NCBI GenBank assembly: GCA_903915535.1
Contig: CAIWTJ010000058.1
Coordinates: forward strand, 1-35,328
Length of the DNA stretch: 35,328 nucleotides
DNA from: Enhydrobacter aerosaccus
GTDB taxonomy: Bacteria; Pseudomonadota; Alphaproteobacteria; Reyranellales; Reyranellaceae
Reading direction: 5' to 3'
Shown here: in pieces, positions 1 through 8,184 of the stretch
Numbering within the stretch: position 1 is the stretch's first letter
How the letters are laid out: each line of letters starts with the position of its first letter
The notes under the pieces: generated by a model
The model's database searches: none
Told to the model about the DNA's origin: nothing
Seen by the model: only the letters and a program-made list of their open reading frames with translations
Made by a program: the position numbers and the translations under genes

Positions 1-492
1 GGTGCGCCGATCGTGATGATGCATCAGACCGACATCGCCGGTCATAATCAGCTCGCCACCGTGGCCAAGCCGCAACTCGAGGCAGCGGGCTTCAAGGTCG
101 ACCTGCAGTCGATGGATTGGCAGACCCTGGTCGCGCGCCGCGCCAAGAAGGACGCCGCGGACAAGGGCGGCTGGAGCGTCTTCTTCACCTCGTGGGGGTC
201 ACCCGACGTGATGAATCCGGTCTCGGCCGCCTTCATCAACGCATCGTGCGAGAAGGCTGCGTTCGGCTGGCCGTGCGATCCCGAGATCGAGAAGCTGCGC
301 GATGCCTATGCCAAGGAGACCGATCCGGCCAAGCAGAAGGCGATCGCCGAGCAGGTGACGCTGCGCCTTTCGGACGGCTATCCGACTTTCGTGCCGCTCG
401 GCCAGTTCACCTCGCCGACCGCACTTCGCACCAACATCAGCGGTCTCCTGGCAGTGCCAGAACTCGCGCTCTGGAACGTGGAGAAGAAGTAA
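1..492 (+). CDS. ABC transporter substrate-binding protein, family 5 (C-terminal part)
   Basis: This is the 3' end of a gene that begins before the window; the frame is open from base 1 and stops with TAA at 490-492. The 163 visible residues resemble the C-terminal lobe of periplasmic peptide/nickel-type binding proteins (SBP_bac_5). They include a helix-rich segment (DPAKQKAIAEQV) and an ending in which the protein 'reports for' a ligand (FVPLGQFTSPTALR, then LALWNVEKK). Such proteins deliver oligopeptides or other solutes to an inner-membrane ABC permease. The signal peptide, the N-terminal lobe and any partner permease genes lie outside the window, so the substrate cannot be named. A weak hairpin (GGGGA/TCCCC) follows at about 496-513. 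Confidence 0.8.
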   Translation, partial: GAPIVMMHQTDIAGHNQLATVAKPQLEAAGFKVDLQSMDWQTLVARRAKKDAADKGGWSVFFTSWGSPDVMNPVSAAFINASCEKAAFGWPCDPEIEKLRDAYAKETDPAKQKAIAEQVTLRLSDGYPTFVPLGQFTSPTALRTNISGLLAVPELALWNVEKK

Positions 493-694
493 CTGGGGAT
501 GTCGGTATTCCCCGTGCCTTAAATCTCGTCCAGTCCCGGCCTTGCAGCGCGCATGATGGCATCGTTTGTTGCCGCGACTATAGAAAATTGCCTCCTGAAT
601 GCGAATATAATTGGGCGGGTGACTGTGGATTAGATGCAGCCCTCTTCGCTTTCAGGCAGGGATTCAGCGTCGTCTCAGCACGCTTGGGCGCCCA

Positions 695-2136
695 TCAATG
701 GCGAAGCGGGGAACGGACCATTTGTCGGACGACGACCACACCGTGAATGACCGCCAAGTGGAGCATTGGCTCGATGGAGTAGCGTATCCGGTTCGATTCG
801 ATGCCATTCACAAGATTCGGAACAGTTGCGAAGAGAATAAGAGCCAGGGCGGGCAGGAGCCAGTCCGCACCATCGCGCCGGCCTTGCCAATAAAGCCGGA
901 CATCTTCGATCGCTTTCAGAATGATGACGAGCGATCCAAAAATGACGAATGCCATGACGGGCAAGGAAACCTCCCCTAACCGTCGGGCAATGTGTCCCCA
1001 TATCGTCGTTGTGGAACTCAAGGGGGATTGGGGACGCTTGCGATACTGCAACAAGCCCTCCCAGGCATCCGTATAGGATTGGAACGGCGTGACGATAGGA
1101 CCGGCGTCGACCCAGGACGGCACGCCGACGAACAACATCGCACTGCCCATCGCATGGCCGAGATAGACCTCGGGGTGAAGGTGTATGAAGCGCAGGGCAT
1201 CGCGGCCGAGTGCCTCGGAATAGGGTATCATCTCCAAGTGATTGAAGTTTGCCCCGCCGTTCGATTTTAGGATCGAGCACAGTTCCGGGCGCTTCTCCAA
1301 ATTGTCCGGACAGTCCCGCGCAGCGGCCGTCCACCCCAGCCACAGGATCGGCGTCGCGGCTGCCTGAGACGCTGCAGGCGAGAAATCGCCACGGGCGAGG
1401 CCGATCTCGAAGTCCCGGAAGGCTGCGGGAAATTTAGCCGAATCTCCCGGGAACACCGGCAGCGCGACATTGGCTATCGAGAGGCCCAGCCAAGATGTCG
1501 AGGAGAAGACTCCGAACTCCCACAGGTTTTTCAGCGGAGGGAGAGCCGCGATGATGATGGCGATCATCGTCACCGCGAAAGCGCGCGGACGCCAACCGCC
1601 ACGGCGAGCAGCGAGGCCGCCGACGACGAGCAAGGCGATTGCCACCCAGCCGAAATGGAACAGCGTCCTGAGTAGGGCCAGGGTCACGAGAGTTCCTGCC
1701 AGACCAACGAAATCCGAAAGCCGGCGATCTGACAGGTATCGAGCGGCGAAGAACATCGCCACGAGGAGAAGTGCGGCCTCAATATGCGAGTATCGGAAAT
1801 AGCTCTCGAAGAAGACGACCTGCGGCGACAGTCCAAAAAAAGCGCCGCCGCTGCGCTCGCAACGGCAGAAAGGCCGAAGCGGCGCAGGAAATAATAGATG
1901 ACGGCGACCATCACCAGCGACGCCATCACGTACAAAGCAGGTAGAAATAAATCCGCGATCGCCGCCGGCAAGGCAAGGGAGAGTGCAAGCAGCCCATTGA
2001 ACAGTGGCGGCTGCATGTGCATTAGGTAGAGCGATCGCCACGGATGGCGACTATGCATCTGCGCCAGGGAGTGTCTGCCAACAGGAGCAGAGCGGACGTC
2101 GAACAGGTTTTGCTCGACAAGTCCGACGTGCGAGTA
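695..2136 (-). pseudogene. GT39/ArnT-like membrane glycosyltransferase, 5'-truncated and frameshifted
   Basis: Two overlapping minus-strand frames together encode one polytopic membrane protein. The upstream frame (about 2136 down to 1842) gives YSHVGLVEQNLFDVRSAP, then MHMQPPLFNGLL and transmembrane helices. The downstream frame (about 1835 to 695) continues with FGLSPQVVFFESYF and more helices to a TGA at 695-697. They meet at a run of seven A (1835-1841, T on the coding strand); one extra T would rejoin them. The N-terminal region that carries the acidic catalytic motif in GT-C enzymes is absent, because the frame runs straight into the 3' end of the neighbouring hydrolase. No start codon is seen upstream of 2058. 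The family call rests on the PPLF loop and hydrophobicity. A slippage site (CTTTTTTTG) could in principle permit -1 frameshifting, but the missing 5' end favours a pseudogene. Confidence 0.7.
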
Positions 2137-2141
2137 CCGCC

Positions 2142-2957
2142 CTAATCCAGCCGCACGCAGACCCCCTCCAGCCCCTTCTTCGAGGCGGGGAAGCGCTTGG
2201 TGACCTCCGCGTCGTGGCCGGGGATCACCTTCTCGATGCGGCCGTCGGCCAGCTTCTTGAGCGTGTCGTAGCCGGCCAGCATGTCGGCGACCGAGAAGAC
2301 GATCGAGAACAGCTTCTCCTGCTCGACGCCCCAGAAATAGTGCGAGGCGTCGGAGGCCAGCACGAGCCAGCCGTCGCGCGTGTTCACGCGCACCGACTGG
2401 ATGCCCATCGTGTGGCCGCCGATCAGGTGAACTGAAAGGCCAGGCGCGATCTCGTCGTCGCCGTCATGGAACACCAGGCGATTGCCGTAGAGCGCGCGCA
2501 CCATGCCCACGATGTCCTCGACCTCATAGGCGTGACGGAAGGTGCCGTGGCACATGTGCCGGCCGGTCGCGAACTGCATCTCCTTGTCCTGCAGGTGGAA
2601 GCGCGCCTTGGGGAAGCGGTCCCAGTTGCCGATATGGTCGTAGTGCAGATGGGTGACGATAACGTCCTCGACTTCCCTGGCGTCGATGCCGAGATGCTCG
2701 AGCAGGTCGGCCGGATTGGTCTTCACCTCGCGGCCGCGCTTCTTGCCGACGGCGGCGTTGAAGCCGGTGTCGATCACGATGGGCTTGCCGCCGATGGTGC
2801 GGTGGCCGCTCTCGTCGATCGGGATGGCCACCCAGATGAAATAGTCCATCGGGAAGTTGGCGTCGTGCGGGTCCGGGTTGATCTGCACTTCCCAAGCCTT
2901 GCGCGGCAGATGGGCGTATTTGACAGCATGAACCTCGTAGATCGGCGTGGAGCGCAT
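2142..2957 (-). CDS. Metallo-beta-lactamase-fold hydrolase, N-acyl homoserine lactonase-like
   Basis: This 271-residue protein has the complete zinc motif of the metallo-beta-lactamase fold: THLHYDHIGN at about residues 104-113, a later GGHTMG histidine, ASDASH (bridging Asp) and IPGHD near the C-terminus. The order and spacing match the AHL-lactonase/AttM branch of the superfamily. Such enzymes hydrolyse lactone rings or related esters; the actual substrate cannot be read from sequence. The start ATG at 2957 is preceded by AAGGA at a good distance. There is no signal peptide, so it is probably cytoplasmic. It is divergent from the ACT-domain gene at 3126, and a perfect inverted repeat at 3068-3088 lies between them. 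Confidence 0.85.
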   Translation of the reverse strand: MRSTPIYEVHAVKYAHLPRKAWEVQINPDPHDANFPMDYFIWVAIPIDESGHRTIGGKPIVIDTGFNAAVGKKRGREVKTNPADLLEHLGIDAREVEDVIVTHLHYDHIGNWDRFPKARFHLQDKEMQFATGRHMCHGTFRHAYEVEDIVGMVRALYGNRLVFHDGDDEIAPGLSVHLIGGHTMGIQSVRVNTRDGWLVLASDASHYFWGVEQEKLFSIVFSVADMLAGYDTLKKLADGRIEKVIPGHDAEVTKRFPASKKGLEGVCVRLD

Positions 2958-3067
2958 TTTTGTTTCCTTCCCGGAGAGCCGTTGCCGGGAGGGTAGCCCG
3001 CGCCCGCCCGATGGCGCTATAGTGAGCCATGGCCCGCATGGACCTCCTCGTTCGGCGAATTAGCACC

Positions 3068-3088
3068 CCGGTTTGCACTGCAAACCGG
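3068..3088. promoter_or_regulatory. Perfect 10-bp inverted repeat, candidate operator
   Basis: CCGGTTTGCA (3068-3077) and TGCAAACCGG (3079-3088) flank a single central C. The repeat sits in the 168-bp space between the divergent hydrolase (start 2957) and ACT-domain gene (start 3126), about 38 bases before the latter. The symmetry and position suggest a dimeric repressor site. No regulator gene is adjacent, so this is inference. Confidence 0.4.
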
Positions 3089-3125
3089 CCCGTCGCTATT
3101 CGTCCGTTCTTCAAGGAGTCGTTCC

Positions 3126-3380
3126 ATGTCGTCCGTGCTCGCTCTCAAGCGTAATTCCTCCACCGTCCGTTACTGTTTCGAAGCCGACGCCGAACCCGGC
3201 GTGCTGCCGCGCGCGCTCGAGCTTCTGGCCAAGCGCGGCCTCGTGCCGGCGCGCGTGTTCGCGCAGGCCGATGCCGATGCGCTCAGCGTCGAGATCGAGG
3301 TCGAGGGCCTGGCGCCCGAGACCGCCGATCACGTGGGCCAGTGCCTGGGCGAAATCGTGGGTGTGCGCGCGGTCTTTTGA
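3126..3380 (+). CDS. Small stand-alone ACT-like domain protein
   Basis: This 84-residue protein consists of one ACT-like fold. A beta strand (STVRYCFEADAEPGVL) is followed by a helix (PRALELLAKRGL), a further strand pair (VPARVFAQ, LSVEIEVEGL) and a second helix ending in a short strand (GVRAVF). The 'PGVLPRALELLAKRGL' turn-helix is typical of amino-acid-binding ACT domains, for example the small subunit of acetolactate synthase (IlvM type). The start ATG has AAGGAG at 3114-3119. No large-subunit gene is nearby, so whether it regulates an amino-acid enzyme in trans is unknown. The fold call is fairly firm and the function is not. Confidence 0.6.
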   Translation: MSSVLALKRNSSTVRYCFEADAEPGVLPRALELLAKRGLVPARVFAQADADALSVEIEVEGLAPETADHVGQCLGEIVGVRAVF

Positions 3381-3438
3381 GCCCGTCGGCCCGCGCAATT
3401 TTGTTGCGGGTTGGCGAGGGGGGCAGGGGGGGCGAAAG

Positions 3439-3514
3439 CCGGGACAAATGGCCTAAAACCTTTGTGCCATCGGCATCGGACCTGTCCCGGGAGGCCGGGA
3501 CATTTCCGGGACAG
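3439..3514. repeat. Cluster of CCGGGACA words with a 9-bp inverted repeat
   Basis: The octamer CCGGGACA occurs at 3439-3446, 3495-3502 and 3506-3513, and its complement TGTCCCGG at 3483-3490. CTGTCCCGG (3482-3490) and CCGGGACAG (3506-3514) form a 9-bp inverted repeat with a 15-base loop. The cluster lies between the convergent ends of the ACT-domain gene (3380) and the racemase-fold gene (3520). It could be a hairpin terminator or a remnant of a small mobile or repetitive element; there is no T-tract. Confidence 0.45.
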
Positions 3515-3519
3515 CTCCC

Positions 3520-4206
3520 TCAGGCCAGGAGCCGGGCCACGATCGCGTCGATGTGCGGACGCGCCACGTCGATGCAGGGAAAGCCGGCGGTGGCCTCGTC
3601 GAAGATCACGGTGAGGTCGGTGCCGGCCAGCAGGATCGTCTCGACGTGGTCGCGCTTCTGCAAGGTAGCGGCGATCTCCCGAAAGCGGTCGACGTCGCCC
3701 GGCGCGGGCGTGCGTGTGTCGAGCAGGCGCTGGTAGGCCTCGCCCAGGAACTTCATCTCGTCGGGCTGCGGCTTCACGAACGCCGCGCCTGAGTTCTCCG
3801 GGGTCACCTGGCCCCACAGGCTGCCCTGCATGGTGAAGATCGTGCCGAACAGCGCCACGCGCTTCAGCTTCCGGGCGCGCAATTCGGCGCCGAGCGTCTC
3901 CATGATGTCGATCAGCGGCACGTTTGTGCGCGCCTTGATCTCGGCCACGGCGATATGCGGCGTGACGGCGGGGATGGCGACGGCTGTTGCGCCGGCGGCC
4001 GCCAGCTGCTCGATGTAGCGCGCGAGATAGTCGCCGAGCTGGTCGAGCCGGCCCGCGCGCACGAAGCCCTGGCCGGTATTGGCGTCGGCGTGGTTGAAGA
4101 CGAGTTCGGGCACCACGCCGCGGGCCGCGCAGGCCGCCGTGATCTTCTCGTAGTAATGAACCGTGGCGCCGACGCCCAGGCCGCCCACGATGCCGACGCA
4201 GCTCAC
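3520..4206 (-). CDS. Asp/Glu racemase-fold protein lacking both catalytic cysteines
   Basis: The 228-residue protein aligns along its length with the aspartate/glutamate racemase superfamily: GIVGGLGVGATVHYYEKI at the N-terminus, PLIDIMETL, and a second half-domain with LFGTIFTMQ. In that family the two catalytic cysteines lie in PCNTAH and LGCTEL motifs. Here the same places read IPAVTPH and LLAGTDL, so Cys is replaced by Ala and by Gly. Racemase or arylmalonate-decarboxylase chemistry by the known cysteine mechanism is therefore unlikely. It may bind a carboxylate, act as a non-cysteine enzyme, or be decaying. It starts with GTG at 4206, one base after the stop of the Bug gene, as the last gene of a five-gene operon. 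Confidence 0.75.
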   Translation of the reverse strand: MSCVGIVGGLGVGATVHYYEKITAACAARGVVPELVFNHADANTGQGFVRAGRLDQLGDYLARYIEQLAAAGATAVAIPAVTPHIAVAEIKARTNVPLIDIMETLGAELRARKLKRVALFGTIFTMQGSLWGQVTPENSGAAFVKPQPDEMKFLGEAYQRLLDTRTPAPGDVDRFREIAATLQKRDHVETILLAGTDLTVIFDEATAGFPCIDVARPHIDAIVARLLA

Positions 4207-4207
4207 G

Positions 4208-5176
4208 TCACTCGCTCATCGTGATGTTGTTGTCGCGGATCACCTTGCCCCAGCCCGCGACCTCGCTGCGGGCGAAGTCGTCCATCTGCGCCGGCGTCCA
4301 GTCCTTCAGCACGGTGCCGAGCTGGTTGGCGCGCTCTCGCGTGATGTCCATCTTCGCGATCTTGCGCATCGCCGCGTTCAGCTTCTGCACGATCGCGTCG
4401 GGCGTGCCGGCGGGAACGAACATCGCGAACCAGCCGTCGAGGATGAAGCCCGGCAGGCCCGCTTCCGCCGTCGTGGGAATATCGGGGAAGGCGGGATGGC
4501 GTTCGGCACTGGCCAGCGCCAGCGCCTTCACCGCGCCGCTCCGGATGTGCGAGGACACCGAGGGTGGCGTCACGATCAGCAATTCGACCTGGCCCGCCAC
4601 GATGTCGGCGGTCGCGGGACCGGCGCCTTTATAAGGCACGTGGACGAGATCGATGCCGGCGGCCTTGTTCAGCATCACGCCGCCCAGATGCGGCACCGAG
4701 CCCTGGCCCACGGAGGCGAAGTTGAGCTTGCCGGGATTGGCCCGGGCGTAGGCGATGAATTCCTGGAGTGTCGTCGCCGGCACCTTCTTCGCGATCACGA
4801 TGACATGCGGCGCGACCGCGCCCATGGCCACGCCGGTGAAATCGGCGGGCTTCCAGTTCAGCTCCTTGATCAGCGCCGGGTTGGCCGCGTGATAGGCCGA
4901 GTACTGCATCAGCACCGTGTAGCCGTCGGGCTTGGCGCGGGCCACGATCGCGGTGCCGACGTTGCCGTTGCCGCCGCCCTTGTTGTCGACGATCACCTGT
5001 TGGCCGAGTTCCTGGCTCAGCAGGTCGCTGTAGAGGCGCGCCACCAGGTCGGTGCCGCCGGCGGGCGGCGCGGGCACGACCATGGTGATCGCTTTCTCGG
5101 GCCAGCCCTCGGCGCGCGAGGCGGCGGGCGCGGCGAGCGCCGCCAGCGAGACCGACAGAAGATGGCGGCGCTTCAT
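4208..5176 (-). CDS. Bug/TctC family tricarboxylate-transporter substrate-binding protein
   Basis: This 322-residue protein starts MKRRHLLSVSLAALAAPAASRAEG, a cleavable or Tat-like signal, followed by WPEKAITMVVPAPPAGGTD, the classic N-terminal signature of the Bug family. GQQVIVDNKGGGNGNVG and HVPYKGAGPATADIVAGQV are further family blocks that form the carboxylate pocket. Bug proteins capture organic acids or amides in the periplasm for TctA/TctB permeases. No tctAB genes are visible here, so it is an orphan, as is common in bacteria with expanded Bug sets. Its ATG overlaps the stop of the GST gene (ATGA, 5173-5176), which implies translational coupling. Longer in-frame starts upstream are less likely because they run through the GST gene. 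Confidence 0.9.
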   Translation of the reverse strand: MKRRHLLSVSLAALAAPAASRAEGWPEKAITMVVPAPPAGGTDLVARLYSDLLSQELGQQVIVDNKGGGNGNVGTAIVARAKPDGYTVLMQYSAYHAANPALIKELNWKPADFTGVAMGAVAPHVIVIAKKVPATTLQEFIAYARANPGKLNFASVGQGSVPHLGGVMLNKAAGIDLVHVPYKGAGPATADIVAGQVELLIVTPPSVSSHIRSGAVKALALASAERHPAFPDIPTTAEAGLPGFILDGWFAMFVPAGTPDAIVQKLNAAMRKIAKMDITRERANQLGTVLKDWTPAQMDDFARSEVAGWGKVIRDNNITMSE

Positions 5177-5802
5177 GAGGGGGTGTTCCTTTTCCATGTG
5201 TCGGCCAGCTGCGGCAGGCCATCGACGGCGCGCGCGATGGCGGCGAGTTTCGGTGTCTCTTTCTCGAACCACGGCCGCTTCGGTCCCCAGCGGGTCATGA
5301 CGGCGATGAAGATGTCGAGTGCCGAGAGGCGCTCGCCCAGGAACCACGGCGCGCCGGCCTGGTCCTCGAGCTGGCGCCAGAGCTTCTGGCGATAGGCGTC
5401 GAGCGTGGCCACGAACGGCGCCTGTGCGGCTTCGACTTCGACGAAGCGCGATGGCACGTCGGCATAGGTGAAGGTCGGATAGATGTTGGCGACGATGAAG
5501 ACCAGCCAGCGCAGGAATGCCGCGCGCTCTTTCGTCTTCGCGCCCGGCACCAGAGAGTCCTTGCCCGTGATATCGGCCAGCAGCAGGGTGATCGCGGCAC
5601 TCTCGCTCATCACCGTGCCGTCGGACATCACCAGCGTGGGCAGTTGCGCCAGCGGATTGATGTCCTCGATCTTCTTGCGCGCCTCAGGATCGCGCAGCAT
5701 GTCGCCGACCGGTTCGAGGGTGAAGGGCAGCCCGTACCAGTCGAGCTGCGCCTCCACGATCGCCGAGCCCCAGCCCTGACGGCTGTAGAGCTTTATGGTC
5801 AC
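5173..5802 (-). CDS. Glutathione S-transferase family protein
   Basis: The 209-residue protein has a thioredoxin-like N-terminal domain: TIKLYSRQGWGSAIVEAQL, then the cis-Pro region NPLAQLPTLVMSDGTVMSES with the glutathione gamma-Glu-binding E-S pair. An all-helical C-terminal domain follows (ALDIFIAVMTRWGP). This fits glutathione transferases that conjugate or isomerise small electrophiles. GTG at 5802 is chosen because GTGA overlaps the stop of the upstream reductase (5799) and the first residues match the family's first beta strand. A much longer frame upstream is the shadow of that reductase. It sits in a catabolic operon with a reductase and carboxylate transport proteins, which suggests a role in degrading or detoxifying an organic acid. 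Confidence 0.88.
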   Translation of the reverse strand: MTIKLYSRQGWGSAIVEAQLDWYGLPFTLEPVGDMLRDPEARKKIEDINPLAQLPTLVMSDGTVMSESAAITLLLADITGKDSLVPGAKTKERAAFLRWLVFIVANIYPTFTYADVPSRFVEVEAAQAPFVATLDAYRQKLWRQLEDQAGAPWFLGERLSALDIFIAVMTRWGPKRPWFEKETPKLAAIARAVDGLPQLADTWKRNTPS

Positions 5803-6668
5803 GGCTTCTGCAGCGGCTGGATCAGGCTCGAGGTGTCCCAGCGGCCGCCGCCGCGGGCCTGCACGCGCTCGTAGAACTGGTCGACCAGCGCCACCAGCGG
5901 CATGCCGGCCTTCTGGCGCTTGCCCTCGGCCAGGGCGATGCCGAGATCCTTGCGCATCCAGTCGACGGCGAAGCCGTAGTCGAACTTGCCGGCCACCATG
6001 TTCTGCCAGCGGTTCTCCATCTGCCAGCTTTGCGCCGCGCCCTTGGAGATCGCACCCAGCGCCTTCTCCATGTCGAGGCCGGCGCGCTGGCCGAGGTTCA
6101 GCGCTTCCGCGAGGCCCTGCACGATGCCCGCGATGCACATCTGGTTCATCATCTTGGTGACCTGGCCCGCGCCCGGCGGGCCGATCAAGGTCACGGCCTT
6201 GGAGAAGGCGTCGGCCACGGGCTTGGCCTTGTCGAACGGCGCCTGCTCGCCGCCGCACATCACGGTGAGCTGGCCGTTCTCGGCGCCGGCCTGTCCGCCC
6301 GACACCGGCGCGTCGATGAAGTCGATGCCGAGCTTCTTGCCCGCGGCATGGAGCTCGCGCGCGATGTCGGCCGAGGCCGTGGTGTTGTCGAAGAAGATCG
6401 TGCCCTTGCCCATGCCGGCGAAGGCGCCGTCGGGACCGAGCACGACCGAGCGCAGGTCGTCGTCGTTGCCCACGCAGCAGAACACGATCTCTTGGCCGGC
6501 CGCGGCTTCCTTGGGCGTCTTGGCGGCGCGGCCCTTGTGCTTCTTGGTCCAGGCCTCGGCCTTGGCGAAGGTCCGGTTGTAGACGGTGACGTCATGGCCC
6601 TTGGCGGCGAGATGCCCCGCCATCGGAAAGCCCATCACGCCCAGACCCAGAAATGCCACCTTCGCCAT
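5799..6668 (-). CDS. 3-hydroxyisobutyrate dehydrogenase-like NAD(P)-dependent oxidoreductase
   Basis: This 289-residue beta-hydroxyacid dehydrogenase opens with the dinucleotide-binding motif FLGLGVMGFPMAGHL. It has DAPVSGGQAGAENG (substrate-loop signature) around residue 120 and GAGQVTKMMNQM with the catalytic lysine around residue 170. Family members oxidise 3-hydroxyisobutyrate or reduce tartronate semialdehyde and glyoxylate/succinic semialdehyde. The specific substrate is uncertain. The ATG at 6668 is preferred over the TTG at 6674 because GGAGGAG lies directly against the TTG but about 7 bases from the ATG. It is the second gene of the permease-reductase-GST-Bug-racemase operon. Confidence 0.88.
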   Translation of the reverse strand: MAKVAFLGLGVMGFPMAGHLAAKGHDVTVYNRTFAKAEAWTKKHKGRAAKTPKEAAAGQEIVFCCVGNDDDLRSVVLGPDGAFAGMGKGTIFFDNTTASADIARELHAAGKKLGIDFIDAPVSGGQAGAENGQLTVMCGGEQAPFDKAKPVADAFSKAVTLIGPPGAGQVTKMMNQMCIAGIVQGLAEALNLGQRAGLDMEKALGAISKGAAQSWQMENRWQNMVAGKFDYGFAVDWMRKDLGIALAEGKRQKAGMPLVALVDQFYERVQARGGGRWDTSSLIQPLQKP

Positions 6669-6686
6669 CGTCAACTCCTCCGATTT

Positions 6687-8114
6687 TCAAGAGGCCGGAG
6701 CATAGAGCAGGAGGGCCACCGCTGCGACTCCCACGACGAGGGGCGGCACGGCGAGTGGCCAGGCGCGCCGGTAGAGCGCGCCGTCGGAGGCGACCAGCGA
6801 CAGGATCGCCGCGCCCATCGAAATGCGTATTGGCGAGAGCATGGTGAGGTTGGTGCAGACGCTGTTCTGGATTGCTGCGATCCATGCCGGGTCAAGCGCG
6901 AGGGCGCGCGCCAGCGCCGTCACCATCGGCATCAGCATGGCGTTGGCAGCCGAGCCTCCGCCGGTGAGGAAGCCGCCGACACCCGCGAAGAGCGGTACGG
7001 CGACGGCGGCGCCTCGCCCAACCGTCGCGCGCAGCGCTTCGGCGATCTGCTGCGCCATGCCCGAGCCGACGTAGAGTTCGGCCATCAGCACGAAGACCAG
7101 GGTCACCGCACAGGAGCGCCAGGCGCTCCTCGCCGTCTCGGCGAGGACACGGCCGGGCGAGGCGCGCGCGAGCACGATGACGACGCAGCCGATCGAGAGC
7201 AGCCAGAAGCCGGGCGCATAGAGCGGCGCGAAGGCGGGCTGGTTGTCGTAGGGCTTGAGCGCCCACAGCGGCTTCAGCAAATCGCGCAGCGGCTGCACGA
7301 GGCGCGTGGCGCAGAGCGCGATCGTGAGAGCGATGTAGGGCGCGTTGATGCGAAGCATCGCGCGCACGCGGGAGGCATCCGGCTGTTCGTCGCGCCAGAA
7401 GCGCAGCCCGGCCAGCAGAGCGGTCGGCGCCGCGCCCGCGATTTCGACGTCGCCGTAGCGGTTGGCGAGCCACACCAGCGCCAAGAGCGCGATCGTCCAG
7501 GCGCAATCGTCGAGCTTCTGCGCAAACGGCACGCGCACGCCAGCCTCGGCGGCGAAGCGCCAATAGAGCAGCAGGTACAACGCATGGATCGGCACCTGGA
7601 GGACCGCGGAGCCGAGGCCGAGCTGGTTGGGGGGCAGGCCGGCCAGTGTCGCACCGACCGTCGTTCCGATGGCGAGGGCGCCCCACGGCACGAGGCTCTG
7701 GCTGTAGAGGCCGAGCAGCAGCGCCGGCAGGCCGCGCAGCCCCAGTCGTTGCAGGGTTGCCAGAGCGATCATGTAGCCGACACCGAAACCGGTCACCGAT
7801 TCCGCGAAGGGGGCGATCAGGAAGCATACCGACCACAGGCGCCGGGGCGTCACGGCAAGTGCCTCGCCCGTGGCGGCCGCGCCGCGCGCCTGCTGGCAGC
7901 GATGAAAGAAGATGCCCGTGGCGATGATCGTGATCACCTGCCAGGAGAGCCACAGGCCCGCCGGAATCTCGCGCGCCAGCAGGTCGGCCGACCCGCCGGA
8001 GACGACGACAGTGGCGACAAGGCCCACGATTCCGGCTGCGAGCGCTCCGGCGCGGCCGGACGCCAGCAATGCCAGAACCAGCAGGAAGGGCAGAGAAGCG
8101 AGAAATGTCGACAT
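6687..8114 (-). CDS. L-lactate permease family transporter
   Basis: The 475-residue protein has about twelve or more hydrophobic helices and no signal peptide. Its landmark loops match the lactate/glycolate permease family (LctP): PFAESVTGFGVGYMIA near residue 100, GGFLTGGGSAANAM near residue 390 and QNSVCTNLTMLSPIRIS near residue 425. These correspond to the two re-entrant, conserved segments of the family. It probably imports a 2-hydroxy or short-chain monocarboxylate. It is somewhat shorter than E. coli LldP. It is the first gene of the operon, 18 bases upstream of the dehydrogenase start, so it may bring in the acid that the dehydrogenase handles. Its start lies 70 bases from the tRNA-Thr gene, which is divergent. 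Confidence 0.75.
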   Translation of the reverse strand: MSTFLASLPFLLVLALLASGRAGALAAGIVGLVATVVVSGGSADLLAREIPAGLWLSWQVITIIATGIFFHRCQQARGAAATGEALAVTPRRLWSVCFLIAPFAESVTGFGVGYMIALATLQRLGLRGLPALLLGLYSQSLVPWGALAIGTTVGATLAGLPPNQLGLGSAVLQVPIHALYLLLYWRFAAEAGVRVPFAQKLDDCAWTIALLALVWLANRYGDVEIAGAAPTALLAGLRFWRDEQPDASRVRAMLRINAPYIALTIALCATRLVQPLRDLLKPLWALKPYDNQPAFAPLYAPGFWLLSIGCVVIVLARASPGRVLAETARSAWRSCAVTLVFVLMAELYVGSGMAQQIAEALRATVGRGAAVAVPLFAGVGGFLTGGGSAANAMLMPMVTALARALALDPAWIAAIQNSVCTNLTMLSPIRISMGAAILSLVASDGALYRRAWPLAVPPLVVGVAAVALLLYAPAS

Positions 8115-8184
8115 TGCAAGGCTTCTTAGCGGCCCAAACCCCTTACTTGCGCGCCTCGGAGCTTTTCTTTAAACCCGCCCCGTT

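Noticed and set aside
4163..5395. A 410-codon open frame on the plus strand
   Set aside because: It is antisense to the Bug and GST genes, both of which have strong family motifs; the plus-strand product has none.
6030..8129. A 699-codon open frame on the plus strand
   Set aside because: It runs antisense to the permease and dehydrogenase genes. Its composition (Arg, His, Gly, Ala) is typical of a GC-rich antisense shadow, and the minus-strand proteins have clear motifs.
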